Below are positions 31,315 through 63,912 of a DNA stretch of 64,000 bases, piece after piece. Below the pieces are notes generated by a model. The model ran no database searches and was not told where the DNA came from. It saw nothing but the letters and a program-made list of their open reading frames with translations. Location: positions 372,001 to 436,000 of the forward strand of contig BAAHQB010000003.1 in the NCBI GenBank assembly GCA_054601695.1, written 5' to 3'. The position numbers and the translations under genes were made by a program. Numbering within the stretch: position 1 is the stretch's first letter; each line of letters opens with the position of its first letter. Source of the stretch: Amorphochlora amoebiformis (lineage: Eukaryota > Cercozoa > Chlorarachniophyceae).

Positions 31315-31891
31315 CATATATTATTATATATTATATAATACATTATTCATATGGACGTACACGTAAAATTTAATATGTACTTGCACACCTACATACGAAC
31401 ATATGTGTTGTGTTAGTCATACTACATCTGTGTATGTAATATAGTCTAATACATCTTAAACATATGTTTAATATAAATACATTTGGTACGTAAGTATAAA
31501 TATGCACAGACGCACAAACTTATATATACAGATGTGATATATGTCCAACAATAATCATAATAACACTAATGAAAATAAGGATAATTATTACAGTTCTGTT
31601 AATAATAACTACGATAAACTAAAAATGATATAATAACAATAATAGCAATAATAACAATTGTAATAAAAAAATAATAAGAATGATAACACCAATAATACGA
31701 CCTGGCTCGAGGCACCTAAAACGTCATTTGACGCCACAGCCCACAACTCTAAAACAATATCACGTAATTTACGTATATGTAAATATATTATATATATTAC
31801 ATACATATATATATATATATATATGTATGTATACAAATGTATGTATACAAATATATGTATTTACATAAGTGTAGATACGTGTATATATATA

Positions 31892-31957
<66 letters not shown>

Positions 31958-32300
31958 TCCCTAACTCTAAGCGCCTAAACATAACCTTAAAACTAACTGG
32001 AACATTCAATCCTTAATTCAACCTTAATGCTAACATTAACACTAATATCCTTAGCCGAAACCCAAAGCATCATACCTCGGCTTAACATATGCACAAAGTG
32101 AAATGCCGTGCCTATATACATATATATATATACATTTGTATATATATATATACCTATATATATATATATGCATATATATACATACATATATATATATATA
32201 TACATATGTATATATGTATATATATATATATATGTACATATGTATATATATATATATATATATACATACATATATATAATATATATATGTATATATATAT

Positions 32301-32346
<46 letters not shown>

Positions 32347-32586
32347 GTGCACATGGTGTATAATTAAATTTAGTGTTAGTATTAGTACAATACCTAAATT
32401 TATATGCATTGTTAGTATATAAAGGTATATATGAACACATACGTAGTATACATGTTTATACATATGCAAATATCTACGTTATGTATACAATGTATCCATT
32501 TGTAGATTTAAAACATACATTTATATTTATATTTATATTATGCACATACACTAAATAAGTACATGTACATATACATACTTACACAC

Positions 32587-32619
<33 letters not shown>

Positions 32620-33107
32620 CATACATATATATATATATATATATATTTTATTCATTTTATCTACGCATATATACGCATAATATTATTATTATTATTACTC
32701 CAACTAAATACGACGACGAGGAATAGAGTGAACCGCTTTGCGAAGATGGACATGCGAACCGAGTCTTTTACGATTCTGTGGCAGATATTATATTTAATTC
32801 TGTTTTTCGCTTTTGTTTACAGCAGTGGGTAGAAGGAAGGGAAAAAGACAAGGAAATGATTAAGATGAGGCCTGAGGGAGCAGGGAGGAGAAGGGAAAAG
32901 TAGAAGAGATAAACAAGATAAAGAGAGAGATAGAAATAGAGAGACGGAGAGAAAGAGATAAGGAGATGAAAAATATGAATAACAGATACCGGATATATGT
33001 ATATATATATATATATATATGTACATATAGTTTTATTGTATATATATATATATATATTACATATACATATATAAATATATATTTTTAATACATACGTATA
33101 CACACAT

Positions 33108-33182
<75 letters not shown>

Positions 33183-33422
33183 CATACACATATATATAAT
33201 ATGTGTAGAAATACACATAATGCACACCTCATAATACGCTCGACTAGGGTGTCTTTGGATCCAATATTGAAAAATCTGCATTGCATGTTTACATATATAT
33301 ATATATATATATTTATATACATATATTATATTTAAATATGTTATACATGTATACATGTATACATATGTATTCGTGTATACATTGTCTAAAAGATTGCAAT
33401 AACGGTTGTTTGCATATAACGA

Positions 33423-33516
<94 letters not shown>

Positions 33517-33522
33517 TTATTC

Positions 33523-33580
<58 letters not shown>

Positions 33581-33761
33581 TATGCCCGTGTACGGTATAT
33601 AGTGCACATATATGTACATACGTATCTGTATTTTTTGTATTTATACAAAAATATGTATACATGCATGCATGTAGATATACATGTAAAATATATCATTTGA
33701 ACATATGTATTATATGTATATATACACATATATTTATATATATATATATATATATGTTATA

Positions 33762-33802
<41 letters not shown>

Positions 33803-34138
33803 ATATATAATATACTTAGAGGACACGAAAAACTTCAGAAAGGGAGAGACAGTAAAGATGCACCATATACTCATGAAAATATAACAAGACTAATAAATAT
33901 AACAAGACTAATAATAATAAAATAAATAGTACAAATAAGAATAATATTAATATTAGTAATAATATTAGAAATAAGAATGACGAAACTATATATGCACGTG
34001 GATCTATTCCGGGCGTAGCTGAGGACTTTAATATAGTTCTTCATCTTGTGCTAATATATGTATACATATATATGTATATATATATATATATACATATATA
34101 TACATATATATATATATATTCTATCTATGTACGTAAAA

Positions 34139-34199
<61 letters not shown>

Positions 34200-34305
34200 T
34201 ATAATATATTTATAAATATATTATATGTTTATTTATATAGTATTTACATACACACACATACACATACACACACACAAACACATATTTATATATATATATA
34301 TATAC

Positions 34306-34349
<44 letters not shown>

Positions 34350-34485
34350 CATAATAGATATACATACACACAAATCTACATATATAGTTATGTAATAAAT
34401 GTGACCATGTATATATGCATATATACTATGTATTATACATATAGCATTTATATAAGAATGTATCGATACACATAAGCCTATAATA

Positions 34486-34520
<35 letters not shown>

Positions 34521-34561
34521 GTGTACATAATGTATATAATGTATATACTTCATAATTGTAT
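30791..34561. repeat. Intergenic TA/CA/TG repeats with small unique patches
   Basis: No gene is supported. Unique patches are: about 31340-31790 (AT-rich, with AAT/AAC trinucleotide runs near 31545-31690); about 31955-32110 (rich in CCTAAC/CCTTAA words, a degraded telomere-like flavour); about 32690-32825 (short plus-strand open frame without splice support); 32826-32960 (polypurine GA tract); and about 33815-34040 (A/T-rich with ATAAT repeats). Confidence 0.65.
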
Positions 34562-47577
<13,016 letters not shown>

Positions 47578-47727
47578 CCCAAGATGTGAATAGTGGGAAT
47601 CACTGGAGATTCACTGGGGAATCCACTGGAGAATCCACTGGGGATTCACCGGGGATTCGGGGGGGAATAATGCTTTGATCGTTTTCACCCAAATAAATAC
47701 TAAAAACACGGATCATCGGACCAGTTT
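47578..47727. promoter_or_regulatory. Divergent promoter region with short tandem repeats
   Basis: This is the interval between the start of the minus-strand lipase (47577 or 47571) and the open frame of the plus-strand b5 gene. It holds about six imperfect direct copies of GGGGATTCACTGG / GAGAATCCACTGG at about 47595-47665 and contains no TA tract. The position suggests a shared bidirectional promoter, with the repeats as candidate transcription-factor sites. This is inference from location and repetition. Confidence 0.5.
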
Positions 47728-47889
47728 ATGCGATTTCGATGCCGATGTCGCACGACCACCCACCAAAACGAAGCTTGTAGCCACCACCCCGTGGAGACGA
47801 ATCCGTCCGTCAATCCGGCTACCCCCACAAGTCAGATGCCCGGGCTACGAAAGCGGCGGTGGCGACGGGGCATCAAGACTTCCGCGCGC

Positions 47890-48639
47890 ATGAGTGATGT
47901 GAATGTGCGCGGCGATGGGAAGGCAGGAAGCGCTTCGACGTCCGTATTCTCATGCGACCGAGCGACTACTCAAAGTCCCCAGTGCAAAGACTGTCCGTAT
48001 ACTTATACCTGTCCGATAAAAACCACCAGTATGGGTTCTACTGCGAACTTCGGAGAGGGGAAAGGAATAAATCATCACCTGGGGACATCTTCGTCTTCCA
48101 AGAGCGAGGAAATGATCGGGGGCAAGTGGGGTAGCTCGTCTTCAGGAAAGGAGGCACATGGTGGGGAGCTGGGGAGGGAAAACGGGAAGTCTAAGTCCAA
48201 GGACGAGTTTGGACAGGGGGAAGTGGGCGAGGAGCAGGCTTTTCAGTGTGGGGAGTGCGAGAGGATGACCAAGAGGTTTGTTCCTGAACTTCGCAAGAAA
48301 TTTCTGGCCACTGGGCAAAGGGTTTTACGTTCCCATGGTCTGCTGTTCCTCTCCTTGAGAATTACTCCCTCATAAGAAATATCACATTACGAGGTTTTCC
48401 TTAAGTGCAAGAGCTGCCGTAAGCTACCGTTTCTAATAATATGTGTGTTCCAATCAGTGGTTCAAGTCTGTACTCCATGGAACACGTCGCTCAGCATTGT
48501 ACTAGTGAGAGTTGTTGGCTGGTAAAAACCAATTGATTGTGAAGAAGAAATCATGCTTTACTTTCATAGATTACAAAATTATTGAAAACAGTTTCATAAT
48601 GTCTAGACAACTTATACACATGCACATATATATACATAC

Positions 48640-48720
<81 letters not shown>

Positions 48721-48738
48721 ATATATATATATATATAT

Positions 48739-48775
<37 letters not shown>

Positions 48776-49003
48776 TTAATGTTGTATATATATGTGTGTG
48801 TGTAGAGACTAGTACAACTTAAACACATGTACATATAATATATATATATATATATATACATATGTATATATATATATATATATATAATATGTATACATGT
48901 ATTTATATAAATATATGTTGTATATATATGTGTGTGTGTAGAGAGTAGATATGTATGTATGTGTATGGAACATGCATGTATTACATATGTAATATATATT
49001 ATA

Positions 49004-49075
<72 letters not shown>

Positions 49076-49142
49076 TGTGTGTGTGTATATAAATTTGTGT
49101 GTGTATATTCTATATTGCATATGTACATTTTACATTATGCAT

Positions 49143-49217
<75 letters not shown>

Positions 49218-49459
49218 CTATGCAATTAGTCTTATATACATCTGACGATATTAAACTGAACCATGAACATGTGTGACTTACGACATAGTGAATGTGTATA
49301 GTATTCATATCGAATAATGTGGTTATTACAGGTTGCGCACGGGATTGTGTATGACGCAACTCCCTTCCTTTATAGCCACCCTGCTGGAACCAAGTCGATT
49401 TTAAGAAGGGGAGGTAACGAATACACAAAAACACGAGTTTTTACATAATCGCATCATAA

Positions 49460-49534
<75 letters not shown>

Positions 49535-49556
49535 CACATACATACATATATATTAT

Positions 49557-49617
<61 letters not shown>

Positions 49618-49675
49618 ATATATATGTAATATATGTATAACATATACATATATATAGGTATATGTTATGTTACAC

Positions 49676-49732
<57 letters not shown>

Positions 49733-49974
49733 ATGTACGTATGAAATTTTCCTTACAAAACTTTGTATAAAGAGAGAGGGACAAAGGTTCGAGGAGTATT
49801 TATTTCTCCTGATCAAAATATGTCTGTTTCTCGGGTAGGTCATTAAACCTAGTTTTACAACAGGAAAAGACGCAACGAGAGACTTAGACTTTCACTCTGC
49901 CGCAGCGCGGAAGCTCTGGGCCAAGTTTCGTATAGGTTATGCGATTTCGTTTAGTATTGTACGTGTTAATATGC

Positions 49975-50055
<81 letters not shown>

Positions 50056-50068
50056 GTATGTATATGTG

Positions 50069-50111
<43 letters not shown>

Positions 50112-50117
50112 ATATAT

Positions 50118-50148
<31 letters not shown>

Positions 50149-50292
50149 GCACATATATATATAATATATATACATATATGTTTGTGTGTGTGTATGTATT
50201 AGTAATTATTTATTCAAATATTATTTATTCACATCTAAGGGACCATCCGAGGAGCCTGTCCAAACTCAATGCAACAATGCGTTATTAGCTAA
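47890..50292 (+). CDS. Cytochrome b5 heme-binding domain protein with CaaX-like C-terminus (5 exons, 218 aa)
   Basis: Exons are 47890-48275, 48458-48521, 49332-49413, 49864-49935 and 50240-50292; they total 657 nt, a closed frame ending TAA. The b5 fold reads [18 protein letters not shown], then [20 protein letters not shown], then [19 protein letters not shown]. The two axial heme histidines are His in SHPAG (about residue 166, usually HPGG; here Gly to Ala) and His in DFHS (about 188). Such domains carry electrons to desaturases, hydroxylases or reductases. The N-terminal 128 residues are Ser/Gly/Lys-rich with cysteine pairs ([14 protein letters not shown]). The protein ends CVIS, a CaaX-type prenylation motif that could anchor it to membranes. 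In-frame ATGs at 47728 and 47836 would lengthen it; 47890 is preferred because the upstream part is Arg/His-rich and poorly protein-like. The first donor (AG|GTTTGT) was chosen by phase. Confidence 0.85.
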
Positions 50293-51340
50293 TCTGTAGT
50301 AATTGTCGCCTCATAGTCCAAGTTCTACCAGAACTCGATTGTTAAGGATACCAAGTCGTCAACCAAGCCAACTCTATGCCCACCTTCAATGAGTCCCAAC
50401 AGATGCACAGAGAGTTCAGAATCTGAAACTCTGAAAGTGAGCTGGCCTGTCCAACAGCCTAGGAAGATCACCACCAAATTTTTGAATCTTCTTAGATCTA
50501 ACTATACACGTGAAAATTAAGTTCTCAATTGTAAAGTTTAATTTAACTAATCGTGCGCAGAAAAAGTTTAAGTTACTCTAGGTACTAGGTAGAGTTATTA
50601 GAATCAGTTGACGGCTTGTCTTTTACTAGATTAGAGTAGTTAATTTAACCAATGATTGATACGTGACGTGTTATATCAACTTATACCGTACCACAGTAGT
50701 ACTAGTACATCCCGTATCTAGTAGTGTAGTATATGTATGTACACATACATATATGTATATATCTAGATATATCTAGAAAATATATTCTTATATATGTATA
50801 CATATGTATACGTCAATATATATACTAGATATATATTATATAATATACATATATCACAGCCCGCACATATCGGTCACGAGTGAATTTTTTTTTAAATATA
50901 TGCATATATCACAGCCCGCACATATCGGTCACGAGTGAAATTTCATGACTCAAGCACCGTAGCTATAGGTGAATAATGACGTGACAGGTGCTACAAAGTT
51001 AACATATCGACAAGATACATTCACTAAAGACTCTCTCAAAGTTTGATGAACTATTTTCAAAAATTGACTAATTCAGCCCCTGATGATAGTCAAAATTTTT
51101 ACGAATTTACAATTTCCTCTCGGGGTTGTACATCCGAAGTTCTGTCACGTAAAACTGGAGCTACCACGGCTGTGCGGCCTTTTTAACGAGATCTGGGGAT
51201 TCTCCTGTAGTATGTGTACAGCCAAATCGAACAATTTTTTGTAGTACTCCAAAATTACGTTCTGTACTCGCATTACAAAATTTTTGAAATGACATAATTA
51301 CACCAAAAAAAGACCATAATGTACGTACCTTGTACCAGCC
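50293..51340. other. Intergenic unique sequence, CTAG island and a direct repeat
   Basis: 50293-50560 is unique with no gene seen. 50570-50860 is enriched in CTAG/TACTAG words. A 36-bp unit, ATATATCACAGCCCGCACAT plus ATCGGTCACGAGTGAA, occurs twice (50849-50884 and 50903-50938). 50940-51340 is AT-rich 3' flank of the minus-strand gene. Confidence 0.55.
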
Positions 51341-52273
51341 TTACATGAGCTTTTGGTTATAGCTGAGGACTAGCGTCCCATCAGGATTCTTAGCATTAGC
51401 AACGAAGATGCATTTCATGTTCTCAGAGGACTTGGAGTAGCGAATATTGAAGGGATATTCCGCGCTGGTTCGGACGGTTGTGATGACGTTGCCCCAAGTG
51501 GCTTGTAGGTACTCTCCACGCACCACCCTCTCTATGTTTGCTCTTGAGTGTATCTGGTATACGTCATAATCATCAAGGCGTATCTGACGACCAGCCAGTT
51601 CCCCCAGAATAGTGCGTATAACCGAGTTATACAGGGGAAGAGGTACAAACAGGTTCGGGGTTTGGTCCGCCTTTGTGGGGTCATTGAAGTTCTTCAAGGC
51701 TCCATGAACGCTCCTACCTAGCCGATCAAAGATGGACAACACGCTGTTAGCAATCATTTTGTTTGCTTCCTTGATTTCAGAGGTGTGGCGTGCCATGAAG
51801 TCCTTTTCGCTGAAATGCATACATTATAAGTTAGTTCTCGAATATTTAAAGACATCTAACAACAATATTTTCTCACGATTATGTATATGTTGATACCTTT
51901 CTATTTGATTCTTTGCATCCGCTGGTGATTGATCTGGGCGCACAGAAATAGGGGGACTCGAAATTTCATTTTCCTTGTTTTCTCTCCCTAAGCCGGGGAA
52001 GTAGGGATTTTCGTTCTGTTCGTCGCCAGACTCTTCGATGAAATCATCTGGAAGCTCGTCAACTATATAATTTCTCAAGCAAGCTGCTTTCCGCTTCGGT
52101 CTTCGCGATTTTGTCGCATTCCGTGAGCGGGGGTCGAAGCCATGAAAATATTTGTCAGGAGAGACAAGAAAAATAATTCTAAGGTGGAAATACCGTAATA
52201 CGGCTGCCAACTTTTTTAAATCTTTACTTAATATTTCGCATGCCAACCCGACGCAAAGCATCGTTAGCCACAA
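51341..52273 (-). CDS. Unknown protein, two exons (281 aa)
   Basis: Exon 1 is 52273-51897 and exon 2 is 51809-51341, with an 87-nt GTATCA...TTTCAG intron and matching phase 2; 846 nt in total. The join reads AKNQIES-EKDFMARHTSE. The N-terminal part is hydrophobic then basic (RSRNATKSRRPKRKAA), followed by an acidic linker (DELPDDFIEESGDEQNEN) and a C-terminal region of mixed alpha/beta look (VHGALKNFNDP, RTILGELAGRQIRLDDYDVY, GTLVLSYNQKLM). I do not recognise the family. The only in-frame ATG overlaps the first exon of the divergent plus-strand gene by 34 bp; the true start may be an upstream exon or a non-overlapping one. Confidence 0.65.
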
Positions 52274-52834
52274 GGGCCAAGAGGCGCAGAAAGGCCCGGA
52301 AAACTGCCTACACCGATTGTCTCCGGCCTCCCTCTCATGGCCAATGGGATCGGTATAATCGGGAGATGAGATACCATGAACGAGAAGATGTGATATTGTC
52401 CAAGACCAGAAAAATGGTAGATTTTTTCCAATGTGTCAAATTTTGCGTTAACAGGATTTTGCAGGTAAGGGATGGTGTTCCTGATCCGGCACTGGTCTTA
52501 CAGTATGAGAAACTTGCACGCGAAGCAAGGATGCCGTGTGGAACATTTATTGAGGGTGGTAATCGCGTGCGAAAGCCCCCAACTCGGTTACAAGAGAAGG
52601 AAAACAATCTTCGGCTTGCAAACATGAGTCGCAGGTTCTCCAACAGTAAGAAAATGGCTCATGAAGTGTCCAAGCTGCGGTCATCACGTGAGGACTGGAA
52701 AAAGGAGGCATTAGCGCTCCGGGCGAAGATAGAGGACGTCGATCGGAAAGCCAGCACGCCAAATAGCACACCATCCAGCTCACGGTCTACGAAGACTAGG
52801 TATCCGTCTGTATATTATATGTTACATATGCACT

Positions 52835-52900
<66 letters not shown>

Positions 52901-52922
52901 GATACAAAAAAATATACACACT

Positions 52923-52985
<63 letters not shown>

Positions 52986-53004
52986 CATATATTATGTATG
53001 TTTG

Positions 53005-53056
<52 letters not shown>

Positions 53057-53187
53057 GCAGATGTTACAGCGATTGCCAGGATGGGAAGACGGTGCATGAA
53101 TCTTGTTTTGGCAATTTTCGGCAAGAATCGAGTGCAGCCCTATGTGTATGCTATGCTAATTGAGCTACCTGTACCAATCACGGTGGG

Positions 53188-53224
<37 letters not shown>

Positions 53225-53259
53225 TATACATATGTATGTATGTGTACCGTGATATATAC

Positions 53260-53312
<53 letters not shown>

Positions 53313-53334
53313 AATATATATATATATGTATTTG

Positions 53335-53365
<31 letters not shown>

Positions 53366-54016
53366 ATATATGTGTGTGTGTATATATATATAAACATATA
53401 TGCATACACGTACATATATACATATACATATTGCAGGTGCCAAGACTTAGGAATTCCAGCAGATACCACCGCCCTAAACGCTCAAAATTCGGAACATGTG
53501 AACAAGATTATGAAGGACATCGAGCACTCAATGTCATCACACAACAAAGTCGTCGCCCATGACAGCCCAGACGTGGGGGACCACACAGAGAGCCGAATGT
53601 TCCTGGTCTTTTTGCACGAGCATATGACCAAAAGGAAGGCTTTCACACACGACTTGCTCACATATAAACTTCTCAGGACGTGCAACACAGACGCCAATCA
53701 CATTCTCCCCGATCAGAAGGTCTGCAACGTCTGTGGACACGCACGTGAATCTGCGACACACAAGTCAATATGTGAGCACGTATGGATGCCCGAGTTGGAG
53801 GCCATCATGGAGTCTGGGAAGCTGACTGACGATTTAAAAGAATACCTCTCCTCAGATGAAGCATTAACGATGCTCTCTTACCAGAATCTCGGCGGAAATG
53901 TGGCGCAACGTCCACGTCAGAGGTTGAGAAAGGTGACTTCAACTACAGCTGAAATGCGGCAACAAAGTGCAAAAACTACTAAAAGTCGTGCTTCTAAGAG
54001 GCGTAGGAAGCACTAG
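52240..54016 (+). CDS. Unknown nuclear-type protein with basic ends and Cys/His cluster (3 exons, 412 aa)
   Basis: Exons 52240-52799, 53080-53186 and 53445-54016 total 1239 nt and close in frame to TAG. Exon 2 borders were chosen by phase; alternatives exist (donor 53182, acceptor 53434), but the long first and last frames are clear. The N-terminus is strongly basic ([20 protein letters not shown]). A coiled-coil-like stretch follows ([20 protein letters not shown]). The C-terminal half has a Cys/His cluster [19 protein letters not shown] (C-x2-C-x-H-x6-H-x3-C-x-H), a possible zinc site, and ends [11 protein letters not shown], a nuclear-localisation-like tail. A GTAAGG inside exon 1 (after ILQ, about 52466) looks like a good donor, but the frame continues through it. 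I do not recognise the family. It is divergent from, and overlaps, the minus-strand gene. Confidence 0.65.
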
Positions 54017-55010
<994 letters not shown>

Positions 55011-55700
55011 TAGACCCTCTAGTGAGTGTACTCAGTACTACTGAGTATTGTATGAGAGTGAGTAGTACATGACCTTGGCATGCTGGAGTACTGTAGTACC
55101 AGCATTCGCATTAGAGCAGTACTCCAGAGTACAGTAGCATCAAAATATCTTAAGAGTAGGTACTCGGCATGTACTTAGATAGCAGTAGAGTGCAAGAGTA
55201 CTGAGTAGTACTCGAGAGTGCAGTGAGTACACAGATATATACGCGAATACTTGGTACTTATTCGTACTGAGTAATGTGGAGTACAGTAGTACTTGAGGGC
55301 ACAGTACTCAGATGACTGGGTACTCAGAAACTCAGAACTCCGCCAATGTAAAGCAAATACCTAGTGACACTCAGAGTACATATACTCGACTCGTAACTCG
55401 AGTAACTCGACGCACAGCTCTAAAAGCTACTAAGTTAGGTAGATCAGGCTAGAACTTAGAGGCGCCAGCTGCAGGCTGAGTTAATCATTTTTATGAGCGA
55501 CCGAGTCTACGTATACGGTCTAGACGGTCCGGATCCGAGGTTTCATGAGGTTTCATATGATAATATAGAATATTAAGCTTCAACTAGAAGTCTCTAGATA
55601 TGGTGTAACTATGATACATGTACCGTTATTACCGTACAGGCTAGGTAGATCTAGATCTAGTGCTAGTCTAGTAGTAGTAGACTAGGTAGATACCGTCCGG
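55011..55700. repeat. AGTACT/CTAG-rich island
   Basis: 55017-55400 is built from overlapping GTACTCAGTACT, GAGTACAGTAGTAC and TACTGAGTA words. 55580-55690 changes to CTAGATCTAG and AGTAGTAGACTAG words. There is no TA tract and no credible open frame. Confidence 0.7.
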
Positions 55701-55702
55701 CC

Positions 55703-56211
55703 ATGTGTAGGCCGATAATTCTAGGAATCCGTCGACAGGTTGGGTCTAGATCTGGTGATACTTACTGTTGTTTACATGTGCGAAGGTGTCTGTTGTATAT
55801 AAGCTCCGTCCTCGACATGTCTCATATGACACCTATCACCAGTATATCCACCTTCGCACTAATGAAGGCATCGTGCATGGTTCTGACCCGCAATCTTCAG
55901 TTGTGCGACAGAATCGTGTCGTCGTCCTGAGAACAAACCATGCTTCGGAAACAAACCATGTGTCTATACCATCAGGTCCATGCAGAGAGTAGAGAAGTTT
56001 ATAGTACTGGCTAAGCATCATGGGGCATCCTAAGCATTGCTTCCTGGTCCTCGTATAGATATTTAGAATACCTCCAAGGCTCCAACCGTCTGCCCAATTC
56101 CAATGAATGAGGCCCGCGGGTATTTTGATGAAAGTTGAAAAAAATCATACAGGCAGCAATATTAGCCTCTTCACGTCTCCGAATGGGTTCTGTTTTCCTC
56201 AAAATATGCAC
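55703..56211. other. Unique, GC-richer patch with short open frames on both strands
   Basis: Plus-strand frames at 55703-55930 and 55768-55992, and minus-strand frames at 56021-55836 and 56211-56011, are open for 60-75 codons. The minus-strand segment HSLELGRRLEPWR followed by GGAG|GTATTC looks most exon-like. No phase-consistent chain could be built; coding is possible but unproven. Confidence 0.3.
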
Positions 56212-56481
56212 CTAACGCCCTCCCTCCCTCTTCCCCCTTTCCGACTCAACACGATACAAATCCAACTTTCAAAGTTAAAAGTCCCTCCCCCCTCAAAGCT
56301 AAAAGTGCAACCATAATCGCACAACATATATCCATCTATACATGCACAAATTACGGGCGTTGGTAAGGTATGGGGCAGCTGGGATGGGGAAAGGTTCCGG
56401 AAGGATTTCGGTCATTGCCGTCCAACGTAACTTTGGTTGACACTTCTGTCACGATGAGTGACAGAGCCTGTGTCACGCTAA

Positions 56482-56778
56482 ATGACTTGCATCACACCCT
56501 CTAATACTGGCCCATATCCCGATCGGAAATCCTTCCAAACCCTTTCCCCCCCCCATCTACCCCAGGCGTTACATACACCTCTTACATATGCGCGTTTAGA
56601 GGGTTATAATATGTGCGATTATGAACGCACTATTTTTTGGGGGAGGGAGAAACGGGATTTATCTTTGAAAGTCGATTTACGAGCGGAAGGGTCCAAACGG
56701 GGAATTGGGGACTTAAGGCCTCAGAGCCTTTTCAGGTATTTTGAGGTGAAACAACAGCCCGTTCGGATATACCTGTAG
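56482..56778 (+). CDS. Possible hypothetical protein, single open frame (98 aa)
   Basis: ATG to TAG, unique sequence with balanced composition in its second half (YNMCDYERTIFWGREKRDLS, then RPQSLFRYFEVKQQPVRIYL). No domain is recognised and no splice sites are needed. It sits in a unique patch (55.7-57.5 kb) free of TA tracts. It could equally be non-coding. Confidence 0.3.
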   Translation: MTCITPSNTGPYPDRKSFQTLSPPHLPQALHTPLTYARLEGYNMCDYERTIFWGREKRDLSLKVDLRAEGSKRGIGDLRPQSLFRYFEVKQQPVRIYL

Positions 56779-62405
<5,627 letters not shown>

Positions 62406-62407
<2 letters not shown>

Positions 62408-62660
62408 TGTATCCTGAAAAACTTGCCAAGAATTAAAACAGAAAACATTAAAAGTGGTGACTACACCCTTCAAAGTCTCATCGCCCCATTCGCACCTACC
62501 TCCGCCACGACTCTTAGTGAGGAGGAGATGAGGGGAGAGAAAGTGAAAGAGACATGGAGAGAGAGAGTCAGAGATAGGGAGCGAAGAGGAAGTGGGGGAA
62601 GAAATTAAGATATGAAAAAGAAGGGCGGAGAGAGGAAGGAGATTCAGAGATTTGGCAACA
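62406..62660. other. Unique patch, possible exon, then polypurine tract
   Basis: 62412-62607 is open on the plus strand (NLPRIKTENIKSGDYTLQSL, then an Arg/Glu-rich tail), but the tail (62515-62650) is a GA-rich polypurine tract, which makes open frames by chance. An alternative frame beginning KTLKVVTTPFKV also enters in phase 0 from the exon ending at 60366. Strand and frame are not settled. Confidence 0.3.
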
Positions 62661-62893
62661 TTATTATCATACCGGACACTCTTAACCTGTATGAATGGAC
62701 AAATGATCCATGCGCATAGAATCTATGCATTGTCTAATAATATTAAACATCTATGCATTGTATAATATTAAACAAGAATTTAATGTAATATACAAATATG
62801 CACACATATGTATATATTATATATAGATATATATATATATACATATATATTATATATATATATATGTGTATATGTGTGTATAAATATATCCGT

Positions 62894-62952
<59 letters not shown>

Positions 62953-63024
62953 CTTCATATCATATATTGATATGCTTCGCGGACCGGATATGGAATAATA
63001 TACACAAACATATAATATTTTTAT

Positions 63025-63101
<77 letters not shown>

Positions 63102-63134
63102 TATATATATAAATATGTACATATATAAATGTAT

Positions 63135-63177
<43 letters not shown>

Positions 63178-63190
63178 CACACACACACAA

Positions 63191-63221
<31 letters not shown>

Positions 63222-63259
63222 ATTACATATATTTATATATGTAATATATGTATATATAT

Positions 63260-63317
<58 letters not shown>

Positions 63318-63557
63318 ATGTATTACTATGATTACTATGAAAGGCACAGTTACATTTCAAAGAAATATACATTACATATTAACATCACACATATAGTATA
63401 TGACCTTAAGTCTGTGCCCAGTCCACGGACTAGGGGGGGTGGGCTCACACCAGTGTACAGACCGAAGTCCTAAAATTATGCATATATATATATATATATA
63501 TATATAGATTTGAATATATTATATGTTATATATATATTTACATATATCGTATCTATG

Positions 63558-63597
<40 letters not shown>

Positions 63598-63685
63598 TAT
63601 CAGAATATGTCCATATATACTTGTATACGTATTATTATGTGAGCTGATTGTATACGTATTATTGTGTGTGCTGATGAATTATATC

Positions 63686-63721
<36 letters not shown>

Positions 63722-63831
63722 AGCATATATACTTATATACATATATATATAAATATATATATTTATTTATATATGTATGTATATATATATATATATGTAT
63801 TATATATATATATTATATATATATATATATT

Positions 63832-63912
<81 letters not shown>

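Noticed and set aside
32690-32832. Hydrophobic plus-strand frame as a possible small membrane protein
   Set aside because: Preceded by TA repeat and an ATT run, no start context or splice support, and adjacent to a polypurine tract; it could not be separated from chance.
53434-53562. Alternative frame of the last exon of the plus-strand unknown gene (phase 0 from donor 53182)
   Set aside because: It would end after about 42 codons and leave the following frame of about 150 codons, which has a Cys/His cluster and a basic tail, unexplained. The phase-1 model uses the long frame.
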